Assembly: GCA_032622095.1 (NCBI GenBank)
Contig: CP136061.1
Coordinates: 14,833,287-14,897,286 of the forward strand
Reading direction: 5' to 3'
Length of the DNA: 64,000 nucleotides
From: Siphonodentalium dalli
Taxonomy: Eukaryota > Mollusca > Scaphopoda > Gadilida > Siphonodentaliidae
This document shows positions 43,914 through 55,762 of this stretch, one piece after another; the stretch's first letter is position 1; every line of letters starts with the position of its first letter. A model generated the notes under the pieces. It ran no database searches and was not told the DNA's origin. It worked only from the letters and a program-made list of their open reading frames with translations. The position numbers and the translations under genes are program-made.

Positions 43914-44572
43914 TATAAACCTAGTTGTGAATACGGTCCCTGGTGTTGCGGACAAAGTGTTTGCTTTAATGTTTTATTCTCTGTATATTGACGAATTCGC
44001 GGCGGAGCTCAGATTGGCGCCTGGACTAAATGGATTAATTAAGGACAACCTACTGTTTTAATCGCCTGCCATTCGTAGTTACCAGAAGTCGATTGAATGT
44101 CGGCGAGGAACTCTACTGAAGCCTCGCGTCTTTATCGATGCGAACAATTCCGTTTCATTAAAAGCAAATTCGTGGTCGATTATCCAGTCGCGGGTTGTCC
44201 AATCGGGCATGCGTTCAATAATATCCGTTTACGGTGGAGCATACGTTCAATATTATACGTTCTGCTAAAGGTTAAAGGCCTTTTCCGGTTTGGAATCGAC
44301 AACTAACATCTCGCTTTTGTGAAGCAACTGGGTTAGGGTCGTTGCACGACTTCAGAAAAGGGCACAATTTCAGCAAATGTCATGGTTTAAAATAAAAATA
44401 AATTCCCGAGAACCAACGTGAAATTATGAGAATAAAATATAGAAGTACTGGAAGAACGGGAAGTACGGGACATCGAGATATACTGAGAAATTCAGTCGCG
44501 ATTCTGATTCACGTCATAATTTATCTTCTTGAATATACTGTCATAAATGACGAACAAGTTCAATTTTGGTAA

Positions 44573-44790
44573 TCATGCATCATTATAAAGCATTTCTTGC
44601 CATTTTATGAAGATTGAAGGGCACGTTGTGCCCCCGTGCCCCATCCCCCTGGTGGAGTGCATATGGGGGCAAGCCACCCCTTGCTCCGGGGCCCCTGCTT
44701 TTGTAACATTGCTGTTCAGTCCTGGATTCGAACTCGCAATGGTACTATCGTGGTATATATCACTGGATGCTATATAACGTATCTGGACCA
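44573..44790 (-). repeat. Possible SINE-like fragment with pol III B-box-like word
   Basis: On the minus strand GAGTTCGAATCCAGGACT contains a B-box-like GTTCGAATCC. Upstream, TAGCATCCAGTG is a weak A-box candidate, and GC-rich sequence follows (GCAGGGGCCCCGGAGCAAGG). A T-arm stem does not pair, so this is not a tRNA gene. A SINE remnant is possible but unproven. 43,914-44,572 and 44,791-45,043 show no gene. Confidence 0.25.
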
Positions 44791-45043
44791 TAAATTCATC
44801 ACTCTGGTTTAAAATAAGACTACTTTAGACTCAGCATACATGGAGTTATCATGAACTCGCTGTGTGGAGCAATACATTGACTGGTATATGTCGCATTAAG
44901 ATCGATGCTCCCCGTCGTTGTTGTTGTTATTTACTGGAGGTATTGTATACAGACCAGAGCGATCTCGTCTGTGTGTGTTTCACACATAACATCACTTAGT
45001 TCACAGAATACGAGCTCTTTTATCCAATCACGTCAAAATACGT

Positions 45044-47629
45044 TATTAGAGACGTTTCGTTAATATCACTATTACGATTACGGATAGGTTATATTGTCCT
45101 AGTAAGGTGGACACATCACAGTTACGATTACGGTAAGGATATATTGTCCTAGTAAAGTGGACACATCACTATTACGATCACGGATAGGATATATTGTCCT
45201 AGTAAAGTGGACACATCACAATTACGATTACGGATAGGATATATTGTCCTAGTAAGGTGGACACATCACTATTACGATTACGGATAGGTTATATTGTCCT
45301 AGTAAAGTGGACACATCACTATTACGATTACGGATAGGTTATATTGTCCTAGTAAAGTGGACACATCACTATTACGATTACGGATAGGATATATTGTCCT
45401 AGTAAAGTGGACACATCACAATTACGATTACGGATAGGATATATTGTCCTAGTAAAGTGGACACATCACTATTACGATCGCGGATAGGATATATTGTCCT
45501 AGTAAGGTGGACACATCACTATTACGATCGCGGATAGGATATATTGTCCTAGTAAAGTGGACACATCACTATTACGATTACGGATAGGATATATTATCCT
45601 ATAGTAAGGTGGACACATCACTATTACGATTACGGATAGGATATATTGACCTAGTAAGGTGGACACATGACTATTACGATTACGGATAGGTTATATTGTC
45701 CTAGTAAGGTGGACACATCACTATTACGATTACGGATAGGTTATATTGTCCTAGTAAGGTGGACACATCACTATTACGATTACGGATAGGATATATTGTC
45801 CTAATAAGGTGGACACATGACTATTACGATTACGGATAGGATATATTGTCCTAGTATAATGTGGACACATCACTATGACGATTTCGGTTAGGATATATTG
45901 TCCTAGTAAGGTGGACACATGACTATTACGATTACGGATAGGATATATTGACCTAGTATAAAGTGGACACATCACTATTACGATTACGGATAGGATATAT
46001 TGTCCTAGTAAGGTGGACACATGACTATTACGATTACGGATAGGTTATATTGTCCTAGTAGGGTGGACACATCACTATTACGATTACGGATAGGATATAT
46101 TGTCCTAGTAAGGTGGACACATCACTATTACGATTACGGATAGGATATATTGTCCTAGTAAGGTGGACACATCACTATTACGATTACGGATAGGATATAT
46201 TGTCCTAATAAGGTGGACACATCACTATTACGATTACGGATAGGATATATTGTCCTAGTAAAGTGGACACATCACTATTACGATTACGGATAGGATATAT
46301 TGTCCTAATAAGGTGGACACATCACTATTACGATTACGGATAGGATATATTGTCCTAATAAGGTGGACACATGACTATTACGATTACGGATAGGATATAT
46401 TGTCCTAGTAAGGTGGACACATCACTATTACGATTACGGATAGGATATATTGTCCTAATAAGGTGGACACATGACTATTACGATTACGGATAGGATATAT
46501 TGTCCTAGTAAGGTGGACACATCACTATTACGATTACGGATAGGATATATTGTCCTAATAAGGTGGACACATGACTATTACGATTACGGATAGGATATAT
46601 TGTCCTAATAAGGTGGACACATGACTATTACGATTACGGATAGGATATATTGTCCTAATAAGGTGGACACATCACTATTACGATTACGGATAGGTTATAT
46701 TGTCCTAGTAAGGTGGACACATCACTATTACGATTACGGATAGGATATATTGTCCTAGTAAGGTGGACACATGACTATTACGATTACGGTTAGGATATAT
46801 TGTCCTAGTAAGGTGGACACATGACTATTACGATTACGGATAGGATATATTGTCCTAATAAGGTGGACACATGACTATTACGATTACGGATAGGATATAT
46901 TGTCCTAATAAGGTGGACACATGACTATTACGATTACGGATAGGATATATTGTCCTAGTAAGGTGGACACATGACTATTACGATTACGGATAGGATATAT
47001 TGACCTAATAAGGTGGACACATCACTATTACGATTACGGATAGGATATATTGTCCTAGTAAGGTGGACACATGACTATTACGATTACGGATAGGTTATAT
47101 TGTCCTAGTAAGGTGGACACATCACTATTACGATTACGGATAGGATATATTGTCCTAGTAAGGTGGACACATGACTATTACGATTACGGATAGGATATAT
47201 TGTCCTAATAAGGTGGACACATGACTATTACGATTACGGATAGGATATATTGTCCTAATAAGGTGGACACATCACTATTACGATTACGGATAGGACAGAA
47301 AGTCCTAGTATAATGTGGACACATCACAATTTACCTGCGAGGGCTAATTGGTGAGAAGGCATTATGCCCCACTATATTCAGTTACACATATATTTGATGG
47401 ATAAAGTAATGTGTGTCTCTTTCAGATCTCATGTTTGTATCCGTATGTAATACACCACATGGATAATGTTATATAGAGCGTCCCCAAGCAGGACCGGTGG
47501 TACACTATTGACATATAATTAAATATAGTTCGTCTCACATGCCTTTTGCTCTAATTTTGGCCGTATCCTGGCAGGATATTTCCATATCCGTAATCCTAGT
47601 CGTGATTTTGCGAAAGGTTTCTATTGTTA
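45044..47629. mobile_element. Foldback element whose interior is a 50-bp satellite
   Basis: The left end TATTAGAGACGTTTCGTTAA + TATCACTATTACGATTACGG and the right end CATATCCGTAATCCTAG...GATTTTGCGAAAGG + TTTCTATTGTTA are diverged inverted repeats. They match the ends of the 144-bp MITE at 23,796-23,939. The satellite fills 45,067-47,333. A spacer of about 240 bp (47,340-47,580) separates it from the right end. No coding. Confidence 0.7.
45067..47333 (+). repeat. 50-bp satellite, ~45 copies
   Basis: The unit is CACTATTACGATTACGGATA + GGATATATTGTCCTAGTAAG + GTGGACACAT. The first 20 bases equal the inner TIR motif of the 23.8-kb MITE. Common variants: GGATAT/GGTTAT, CTAGTAAGG/CTAATAAGG, CATCAC/CATGAC. 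CATGAC is absent before about 45,665 and common after, showing local homogenisation. Short frames inside are repeat artefacts. Confidence 0.95.
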
Positions 47630-48391
47630 TAACTGGAGGACTGTAATCCTCAATATATAATAACCCGTTATGTACTAAATGAATGTTCCCACTCAGTTAA
47701 AATGTGTATATCGGACTGGTCTATTATTCATTTGGAGGGATTTTAAGGTGATAAAAGCAGACGACAGACAAATAAAAGCGCAGAAGAAGCCCTAGTTATC
47801 GAGAGAAATGTTCAGATAATAAGTTCAACAAACCTGTTATCGTCTGAGCATTTCCTATGGAATAACTACTCATTAATGATGTTCAGTATAGAAAAGAATA
47901 AACTTATTATATGAACATTTCTAAGGGATAGCCGTCTCATATAATAATGGACTCGTTTCGTCCATGATATAACTCATGTGCGCTTCCGATGACCACCGTA
48001 GTCCACTTTTATTTTCTGGCATACCCAACTTTGTAATTGTGACACATTTCGGCCTGGTCGTAGTAATTCTTTCTCTGAAACATTTCACTGTGCGCTCTCA
48101 AAATGCTTAGCGACATTCACAGATCAGAATTACTGTACTTATACTTTTATTTAAACAATAAACTATTTATCTGTACCTATTGTTTGACTACTAAATATCC
48201 TTAACTGTTATCACCCTGTTATCACCCTATGTTAGTAGCCCACTCCCCTCATTTGCGGGAACTCCTATATACACTATAAAATGTTATATTTTAAAGGATC
48301 TGATAAGAAAATATAATTTATAAGCTGCACAGCTAAATCAATTTCATAGCTTGATGCTAAATGAAGATCGGTGACTAAATAATTTGCCGTA
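47630..48391. repeat. Degenerate flanking repeats, no gene
   Basis: 47,865-47,945 holds about 1.5 diverged copies of the 68-bp unit described at 48,776-49,775. CTGGTCTATTATTC, GGAGGGATTTTAAGGTGATAA and AATAAAAGCGCAGAA recur in altered form at 55,040-55,160. The rest is AT-rich without a recognised feature. Confidence 0.5.
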
Positions 48392-48770
48392 TTATGCCTC
48401 GCAAATTTTATACGATGAACGGGGAAACATGTACCTGTACAAATTGGTCAACATAACCATAAGATATCCCCATTATATCTTTAATAAGTCTTACTGTTAT
48501 GTTCCTTTTCCGTCGTGGTATGCATACATTTATTTTATACACATATCACGTGAAAAATTTACATATATGGCGGCAGAATGATCGGCCATTTTACTATCCT
48601 GTATCCTTTGTTGACCTGTATATAGCCGAGGGGTCCCTCTCGGTTACCAGTCGACCCTTCATAATAGTATTTTCCTGCTAGCCCGGTGGACCGGTGTGGT
48701 GCTATTCACCCAGTTTGTAGTTACTAGGTCTGACATCCCCTTTGCCATAATGGCATAAACCATAAAACCT
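48392..48770 (+). repeat. Diverged direct repeat, right copy
   Basis: Counterpart of 43,549-43,913, about 4.84 kb away in the same orientation. It has a 20-bp insertion around GGGGTCCCTCTCGGTTACC relative to the left copy. It ends at GCATAAACCATAAAACCTAT, directly before the 68-bp tandem array. Confidence 0.7.
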
Positions 48771-48775
48771 ATATT

Positions 48776-49775
48776 GGAATAACTACTCATTAATGATGTT
48801 TTAGTGTAGAAAAGAATAAACTTATTATATGGACATTCCTAAGGGATAGCTACTCATCAATGATGTTTTAGTATAGAAAGGGTTAAACTTATTATCTGAA
48901 CATTCCCAATGGGATAACAACTCATCAATGATGTTTTAGTATAGAAACGAATAAACTTTTTTATCTGAACATTTCATATAGGATAACTACTCATCAATGA
49001 TGTTTTAGTATAGATGGTGTTAAACTTATTATCTGAACATTTCCTATGGGATAACTACTCATCGATGGTGGTTTAGTACAGATGGTGTTAAACTTATTAT
49101 CTCAACATTTCCTATGGGATAACTACTCATCAATGGTGTTTTAGTATAGATGGTGTTAAACTTATTATCTGAACATTCCCAATGGGATAACTACTCATCA
49201 ATGATGCTTTAGCATAGAAAGTATTAAACTTATCATCTGAACATTTCCCATAGGACAGCTACTCATCAATGATGCTTTAGTGTATAAAGGGTTAAACATT
49301 TTGTCTGAACATTCCCTGTGAGATAACTACTCACCAGTGATGCTTTAGTTTTGAAAGGGTTGAACTAGTATCTGAACATTTCCTGCGGGGTAAATACTCA
49401 TCAAATGATGCTTTAGTAGAGATGGCTAAACTTATTATATGAACATTTCCTATGGGATAACTACTCATCAATGCTGCTTTAGTATTGAAAGGCTAGAACT
49501 TATTATCTGGACATTTCCTGCGGGGTAACTACTCATCAATGATGCTTTAGTATAAAAAGGGTCAAACTTATATCTGAACATTTCCTATGTAACAATAACT
49601 CATCAATGATGCTTTAGTATAGAAAGGGTCAAACTTATATCTGAACATTTCATGTGGGACAATAATTCACCAATGATGCTTTGGTATAGAATGGGTCAAA
49701 CATATTATCTGAACATTTCCTATGGGACAATAACTCATCAATGATGCTTTAGTATAGACAGGGTTAACTGACTCC
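48776..49775 (+). repeat. ~68-bp tandem array, ~15 copies
   Basis: The unit is GGATAACTACTCATCAATGA + TGTTTTAGTATAGAAAGGGT + TAAACTTATTATCTGAACAT + TTCCTATG. The units are diverged (GATGTT early, GATGCT later; loss of several bases near 49,370 and 49,560). Relatives occur at 47,865 and 55,190. Confidence 0.9.
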
Positions 49776-50823
49776 ATACGAAGCCTGTTCGTTTGCCCCC
49801 ATAAGTTCACCACACCATGTCAAAACTACGTTATTGTTGCAACTAGAGGTATGCAGCCATGAGTACATGTGTAATGATTCCACAAAGAACTGGTTCGTTT
49901 TTTTTCCGGCTATATACATCGCCTCCATAATCTCGAATGCCAGCTTGGTTTGCCGATCATGTCATAGAAATACCATAAGTCCATCAATCTCTTTAGAGCC
50001 CCGCTTAATTTATGTTTAGCATACGGCGGTATTATCTCTGCCTGCCGCGATTGTTCTTCTAATTCTTTCTCCTGATTAGTTTGTTTTCCGGCTCCTGGTG
50101 AATATTAGATCAATGTTGGCGTGATCCTATTAAGTGTTCCGTGCGTTTTGGGAGTTCCCAGCCGGGATCTGTCGTTTCCTGTTTTCTGGAAACCTTCGTG
50201 AATCCGGGATTCTGGTAGCCGGATTCCTTGTTGAATTTCGTGTCTGGAGACCTCGTTCATTAGGCGTGTTTGTTTAATATGAGTAAACCTTGGCATCGGA
50301 GGATATCACTACCACAGTGGGACCGCTCGTCTACTGTTGTGGTATGTTGTGTGGTCCCGCGTGTTGCTTAACCATTTTGATGGCTGAATTATATGGATTC
50401 CCATTCATTCATTTATAGGGATGTTGAGCTAATAATCAGACGACAGTCAAATAAAAACATCGATGGTTAATTGCATGTAGGAATTTCCATTGAGTGCAAT
50501 TTTGTTGTTGAACCTATTAGCTTGACATTCCTACAAACGAATCATTGGGAATCCGTAAACATTCAGCCGTCAAATGGTTAAATAATGCTTCAGTACATTA
50601 GCTTAGACCCTTTAATTAGACGAGTTTGCTTAGTGTTGTAGTAGTGTAGTTTTTGATAATATTAATAATAATAATTTCATTGCCGCAGTAGGAACTCTCA
50701 GACAATACCCTATGGTTCCAAGTATGATAACTATATAACCACAGTAGGAACTCTCAGACAATACCCTATGGTTCCGAGTATGATAACTCTATAACCCTCG
50801 ATGAGTAGTTACTTGATTCCTAT
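49776..50823. repeat. Gene-free stretch; 2 x 56-bp repeat at 50,684-50,797
   Basis: CAGTAGGAACTCTCAGACAA + TACCCTATGGTTCC + AGTATGATAACT occurs twice. TACCACAGTGGGACC...TTGTGGTATGTTGTGTGGTC at about 50,309 resembles two units at 51,420-51,640. A 63-codon minus frame at 50,105-50,296 has no recognisable domain. Confidence 0.6.
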
Positions 50824-50979
50824 GTGTCGTCTGCTCATGTTTGTCTGGGGCTCTGTATGGGTGAAATTATAAAATTGTTAAAGAATACAGGAACAAATTA
50901 TTATGCATTCTCTTATATATGCGAGGCGACCTATGGTCGACTCGCATATATAAGAGAGTGCATTGGCACAGGGTAAAAA
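50824..50979. mobile_element. Partial family-1 MITE (copy E), right half
   Basis: Begins inside the central segment (GTGTCGTCTGCTCATGTTTG, GGGGCTCTGTATGGGTG), passes the AT-rich spacer, and includes the right hairpin with tip GGCGACCTATGGTCGAC to GGCACAGGGTAAAAAC. The outer TIR is absent, so it is truncated at both ends. Confidence 0.75.
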
Positions 50980-51039
50980 CATGGATCATCAAAGTACAGG
51001 CGCAACAGCATAATGTCAGTAGCATTGAGGACAAACCTG

Positions 51040-51310
51040 GGATTCCCTTTATGACCTGGACCTGTCTTGTCCTGTTTTCCTTGGATTCACTGACCGAGAG
51101 CTTTCGGACCCTATTTCCAGGTATTCCCTGATCAGGAGTTGTACGATCTTGTTTCCCCGGTATTCCCTGATCGGGAGCTTTCAGACCATCTTCCCCCGGG
51201 ATTCATTGACCGGGAGATTTTTGATCCTGTTCTCCAGGTATTCCCTGACAGGGAGCTGTCGGGTCCTGTTTTCTGGAATCACGGATTCTGATAGCGGGGT
51301 ACAGCGTTGT
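51040..51310 (+). repeat. Degenerate ~48-bp repeats
   Basis: Four or five variants of GGTATTCCCTGATCGGGAGC + TTTCRGACCMTNTTYCCC. A single related stretch (CGTTTCCTGTTTTCTGGAAA) occurs at 50,171. No gene. Confidence 0.65.
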
Positions 51311-51419
51311 GTGCGGCGTCTGGAATCCTAATTAATTAGACGCCTTGCTTCGGGGTGGGCCAGAAAAATTCCAAATCAAATTATCGGGGTCACTCTGGCC
51401 CATAACAAGTATACATTGG

Positions 51420-51640
51420 CACCGAATGGTTTCATTACCACAGCACAGGTCCCCTAGTGCGAAAACCTCAGTGCTATCGTCTATCGTCTAGTGTTGTGGT
51501 ATGTTGTGTGGTACTTAACCCCTTGATCACTGGGTTGTCGCACCAGGGGACCTGTATACCACAGTGTTATCATTCGTCTAATGTTGTAGTATGTTGTATG
51601 GTCACGGTGGTACTTAACCCTTGATCACTGAATTACATAC
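51420..51640 (+). repeat. Two ~110-bp diverged copies
   Basis: Both copies carry ACCACAGNRYARGT-like starts, AGTGYTATCRTYCGTCTARTGTTG-like middles, GTATGTTGTRTGGT, and GTACTTAACCCCTTGATCAC at the end. A third, shorter relative lies at 50,305-50,385. 51,641-52,002 shows nothing recognised. Confidence 0.6.
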
Positions 51641-52002
51641 ATTCACATTAAATTAATGTGTAGGGATGCTGAACTAAACATCAGACACCAGTCAAAAATA
51701 AAATATTCATCTTTTTTTGCATGCAGGTATTTCTGCCTATATATCACCATTGTGTGTCCTATCTACTTAACATTCCTACAAAAACATCAACGTGAATCAG
51801 CTTAGAAGCAAGTAGTTTGTTATCAGGGTTAACGAGTACTTCCATAGCTTTGACCCATTCCATCAGACATCAGCGCTAGTTCTGTGACGCTCCGGGGAAT
51901 TTAATTGCCGAAGTATGAACGATGTAGCTCATGTTGCGGCCTGTTGTGTTGCCCCGTGAACAATTTCATGGCTGTATCTTCGCTGGGGCAGCATTAATGA
52001 TT

Positions 52003-52105
52003 CCGTGCCAGTGCATTATCTTGTTTGTAAGAGAATTCAATTGCTTACAAGTTAATGTAACTATTGTTAGGCAAATGTATTATCTATTATATATTTGAGG
52101 AAAGT
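52003..52105. mobile_element. Decayed hairpin-core MITE
   Basis: GTGCCAGTGCATTATCTTGT...AAGAGAATTCAATTGC is a worn left hairpin, and TTGTTAGGCAAATGTATTAT + CTATTATATATTTGAGG is the start of a worn right hairpin. The match to intact copies such as 58,911-59,135 is clear in word order but the tips are lost. Confidence 0.5.
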
Positions 52106-52235
52106 TTGTGTGTGTGCGTGTGTGTGTGTCCGCGATGGACTCGAAAACGGCTCAACCGATTTTGACGAAACTTGGTACGGGTATGTAGTTTGACATGAGG
52201 AGTAACATGGGCCGTGCGGCACCCCTTATCCACTC
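52106..52235 (+). repeat. Dispersed GGCTCAACCGATTTTGACG module
   Basis: A (TG)n run, then CGCGATGGACTCGAAAACGG + CTCAACCGATTTTGACGAAA + CTTGGTACGGGTATGTAG and GAGGAGTAACATGGGCCG. The same text, nearly identical, stands at about 53,830-53,915, and weaker forms at 32,665 and 54,380. It is a dispersed repeat of unknown class. 52,236-52,930 is otherwise gene-free but has TCGTTTATCTACTTGAGTG at 52,381 and a near copy at 52,858. Confidence 0.6.
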
Positions 52236-52930
52236 CCCAGTGCTAGAGTCCTTGGCACGGCGTGATGTGACCCGATACAGGAAGGACAATTCTAAATTCA
52301 CACAACGTACACAGCACAACGTCATCGAACGTATATCGTAAAATACACACAGATATTGTCAATGTGCAGGCTATTAAGAATCGTTTATCTACTTGAGTGA
52401 AAATACGGCATTTGCCGGCTCCGTCCCAAAATATAGCATTTACAATTTCTGATATATACATTTTTGTTACAGCTGATATTCTTAAGTCTATTTTGGATAC
52501 ATTTATATGTTTATGCTATTATTTTCCACACCTCACTTAGTGCGAAGTCATGTAAAGTTAGGTGCCGGGTAAATGTTCACTAAATATCATCATCGTTATG
52601 GTCTGGAATCTCATCCATGTATAAAGTGGAGCGAATCCATTGTCTATGTCTCAAATCTGCATTCGGGTAAAAGTCGATTAAATTCATTTACCTGAGATGG
52701 CTTCCAGAATGGCCGAAATTTTGGTTAAAGTTGTGTAACAGATCTTAGCCCTTTTTTTGGCTACACGTTTGGTTTATTTACATTGAAATTGGTTAACTGC
52801 ATCTTTTGAAGCTTCATAATTAATGAGCGTGTGTATATGAGGCGTCGCTATCAAAGAGCGTTTATCTACTTGAGTGGAAATCAAATCGGGTAAAACTGGC
52901 GGATTTCTACGGAGGAAACTTGATACATAT

Positions 52931-53096
52931 GTGTTATATACACAATGTATTTGTATCGATTCATGCATATCGACAAGGCTAGCTTTCGTGGCCATATAGC
53001 GACGAGGCGACCTTGGTCGCCGAGTCGCTATATGGCCACGAAAACTAGCCGAGTCGCGATACATGAATCGTTACAAACACATTGTGTATATAACAC
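52931..53096. mobile_element. 166-bp palindrome with GGCGACC core
   Basis: GTGTTATATACACAATGTAT at the left mirrors ATTGTGTATATAACAC at the right. Inner arms are TTCGTGGCCATATAGCGAC and GTCGCTATATGGCCACGAA. The tip GAGGCGACCTTGGTCGCCGA resembles the tip of the family-1 hairpins (GAGGCGACCTATGGTCGACT) although the arms differ. Frames across it are artefacts. Confidence 0.75.
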
Positions 53097-53824
53097 ATTT
53101 ATCTACCATTTGTGTGACAGAATCCACCGCACAAATTACAGTTTAGGAGTTTCTTAAATGCCAAAACTGTTGAATTTGTGTCCGACGATTAGCTTTCTTG
53201 AGTAAATTCTCCCAACGTGCAAAGGTATCTGTGTCACGCAATTAGCTTGCTTTGCTAAATTCTCACAACCTGCAAGTTTACGAGAATATGCCTAACGGAA
53301 ATTGTATTCAATGCCCAAAATCTCTTACACTTATAATAAATACTGAACAAATACATATTAGTTACTTTGTGATATGTTATACCATAATACCCATGATGGT
53401 ATCCTGGTAGGCAATCAAATAGTGTTAAAACCTTGGAACTATTTGTTTACATTACAGTTTATAGTACGCAAGAATAAACGTTGGACTGTCGTTTTGATTT
53501 TTCACGCGATTGGTGTGACGTCAGTTCATTCATGATTTTGAACCAGTCAACGACGTCACGAGCGCCTTGTATCGCAACTGCAGTAACGATACGGATGCTT
53601 TTATCGCCAATTCGTTATCGCCAATTGTATCAGAGAATTTCGTAGGAAATGGTAGATAAATAGGGTTACTTTTGTCCGGAGAGTGTATTGGACGGGTCAA
53701 ATCGTGACGCCGACCTGACCTTGACATACAAAATGGTCCATTCAAGGTAAATCGGGTCCAATTTCGCATGCGCCCGTGTTCTTGCTCATATACGCTCATA
53801 TACACTCATATAGTCATGCTTCTG
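53097..53824. other. Intergenic, no gene seen
   Basis: A TGACGTCA word (53,516) and CGACGTCACG (53,551) are the only regulatory-looking items. No coding or repeat structure recognised. Confidence 0.45.
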
Positions 53825-54290
53825 GCCTGTCCGCGATGGACTCGAAAACGGCTTAACCGATTTGACGAAACTTGGTACAGGTATGTAGTTTGACCCGAGG
53901 AGTAACATGGGCCGATCCGTTTGCCCGTGCGGCGTGACCTTGACCTTCGGGTGACCTTGAACTCATATATCGGGATCCGCTGAGCCGATTCCCACCTAAT
54001 TTGGTGTGTGGGGGTAGTTTGAGGCGCCGAGCAATTTCGTCACACCCGGATGCCCGTGTGGCGTGACCTTGACCTTTCAAATGACCTTCGATCCGTATAT
54101 CAGTATCCGCTGGGCCTATTTCCACCAAATTTGGTGTGTGGGGGTAGTTTGAGGCGCTGAGCAATTTCGTCACACCCGGATTCCCGTGCGGCGTGACATT
54201 GACCTGTCATATGACCTTGAACCTGTATCTCGGGATCCGCTGGGCCGATTTCCACCAATTTTGGGGTGTTGGTGTAGATGGGGATGTCAA
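53825..54290 (+). repeat. GATTTGACGAAACTTGG module followed by 3 x ~130-bp tandem repeat
   Basis: After the module also seen at 52.1 kb, a unit of 128-130 bp repeats three times: GCGGCGTGACCTTGACCTTY, ATGACCTTGAACYYRTAT, CGGGATCCGCTGGGCCGATT, TCCACCAAATTTGGTGTGTG and GAGCAATTTCGTCACACCCG. Each unit has two or three TGACCTTGA words, which equal ERR/FTZ-F1-type half-sites. Minus-strand frames across it are repeat-derived. Confidence 0.75.
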
Positions 54291-55189
54291 TAAAAAAAAC
54301 AACACAACAACTCTCCCCATCAGGACGGGTACCCAGATAGTCTATTATATATTTTGGAAGTTTTGTCTGTCTCTGTGTTATAGACTCGAAAACTTCTCGA
54401 CCGTTCCGACTCAAATTTGATATGTAGGCCTACTTTGATCCCGGGGACAATATGAGCGTGTACAATTTCACGTGCGACCATGTCCTTGACCTTAACGTTG
54501 ATATCGCCCATATATGTTCATATAGGCATGTTTCTGGACAGATCGAACAATAGTTGTTTTCTTTCTCCTAATACTTTTCAACGTTGTTCGCTCAGTATTG
54601 TTCAAAGTTGTCACTTTGTATTCTGCCCAGACGGAGGCGATCACAAAGAAATTCCTAAATAGCCCGGACGAAGTCTGGCACATATTCGAATCCCCTACGC
54701 AATGGTTTTCGCAAACATTCAGGAAGCTACAGTCATGGAAGAGTTATGCCTTTGGACAACCCAACGATGGGTTATATCTGGGTTACCACTCAATCATTTA
54801 GAGGGATATCCAACCAATACGTTCAACATCTTATCGGCTAAACATGATTTCAAGCTATTCTATAACACGGTGCTTCCTATTGTTGACTAATATGGCTTGG
54901 AAAATGGACATCCATACAAATAAAGATCGAATACGCCATTCAAATGTATAGTATTATAATTTACTGGAAGAATATATTCAGTAATCAAATGTTTAACTCT
55001 TTGTAAGTAAATTGTCATTTCAGTTATACACGTATATATTGGTTATTATTGGAATGGTCTATTATCCGTCGGGAGGGGTTTCTAGGAAAAATAAGCAAAT
55101 GATAGTTAATAAAAGTGCAGAATGTGTCCTGTTTGTTGGAGGGAATTTTAGGGTAATAAGTACACCCGACAAGTTGAACTTATTATATG
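54291..55189. other. No confident gene; two short adjacent frames noted
   Basis: A weak CGAAAACTTCTCGACCGTTC module lies at 54,385. Two overlapping plus-strand frames (54,598-54,801 and 54,702-54,890) are moderately complex peptides, but I recognise no domain and no splice sites that would join them. They could be a decayed exon; left uncalled. 55,040-55,160 repeats phrases from 47,700-47,770. Confidence 0.35.
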
Positions 55190-55345
55190 AACATATCCTA
55201 AAGGAACTACTCGTCAATGAGTATTTAGTATAGAAAGGGTTCATGAGGGAACTACTCATCAATGAGTATGTAGTATACACATGGCTAATAGGGGAACTAC
55301 TCGTGAATGATTATTTATTATATAAATAGTTAATAATGGAACCAC
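55190..55345 (+). repeat. Three degenerate units related to the 68-bp array
   Basis: GGAACTACTCGTCAATGAGT + ATTTAGTATAGAAAGGGTT and two more decayed variants (CTCATCAATGAGTATGTAGT; CTCGTGAATGATTATTTATT). The CTACTC(A/G)TCAATGA core links them to 48,776-49,775. 55,346-55,762 shows no gene. Confidence 0.6.
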
Positions 55346-55762
55346 TCGTCACTTGTTTTTATTATAAAATGATCCAAGTCCCATTCCGACCACATTATAA
55401 ATAAGCCGAAAACTAATAAATAATACCAACACCGGTATTAGAAGATCTCCGTGAATAGACTACGATGACGTCAAAATAGTCTAGCCAATTAAAAACACAG
55501 ATTTTGTTATGCAGAATAAGATTACGTAATCGTAGGCAGCCGATACTAAAATGCGAAAACGGCGTTGTGTGTGCGCAGTGCATAGACAACGTCGCTATGC
55601 GGTGTGCTGTGTAATTAATCAAGATAGTGTGGTTAAATTGGGAAGTTATTCCCGTATATCAGTCTATAATTATATGAATACAGTAGTGTTAAGGCATTCG
55701 CATCAACTTTGACATAAGAAGCACACAAACGTTATAAAAACACTGGGCGTAATAATGTTAAC

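Noticed and set aside
44724-44734. GTTCGAATCC B-box, possible tRNA gene
   Set aside because: The T-arm stem does not pair, and no acceptor stem or proper A-box could be placed. Kept only as a low-confidence SINE-like fragment.
54598-54890. Two overlapping plus-strand frames with complex peptide composition
   Set aside because: No recognisable domain, no plausible splice signals joining them, and surrounded by degenerate repeats. Could be a decayed exon, but unsupported.
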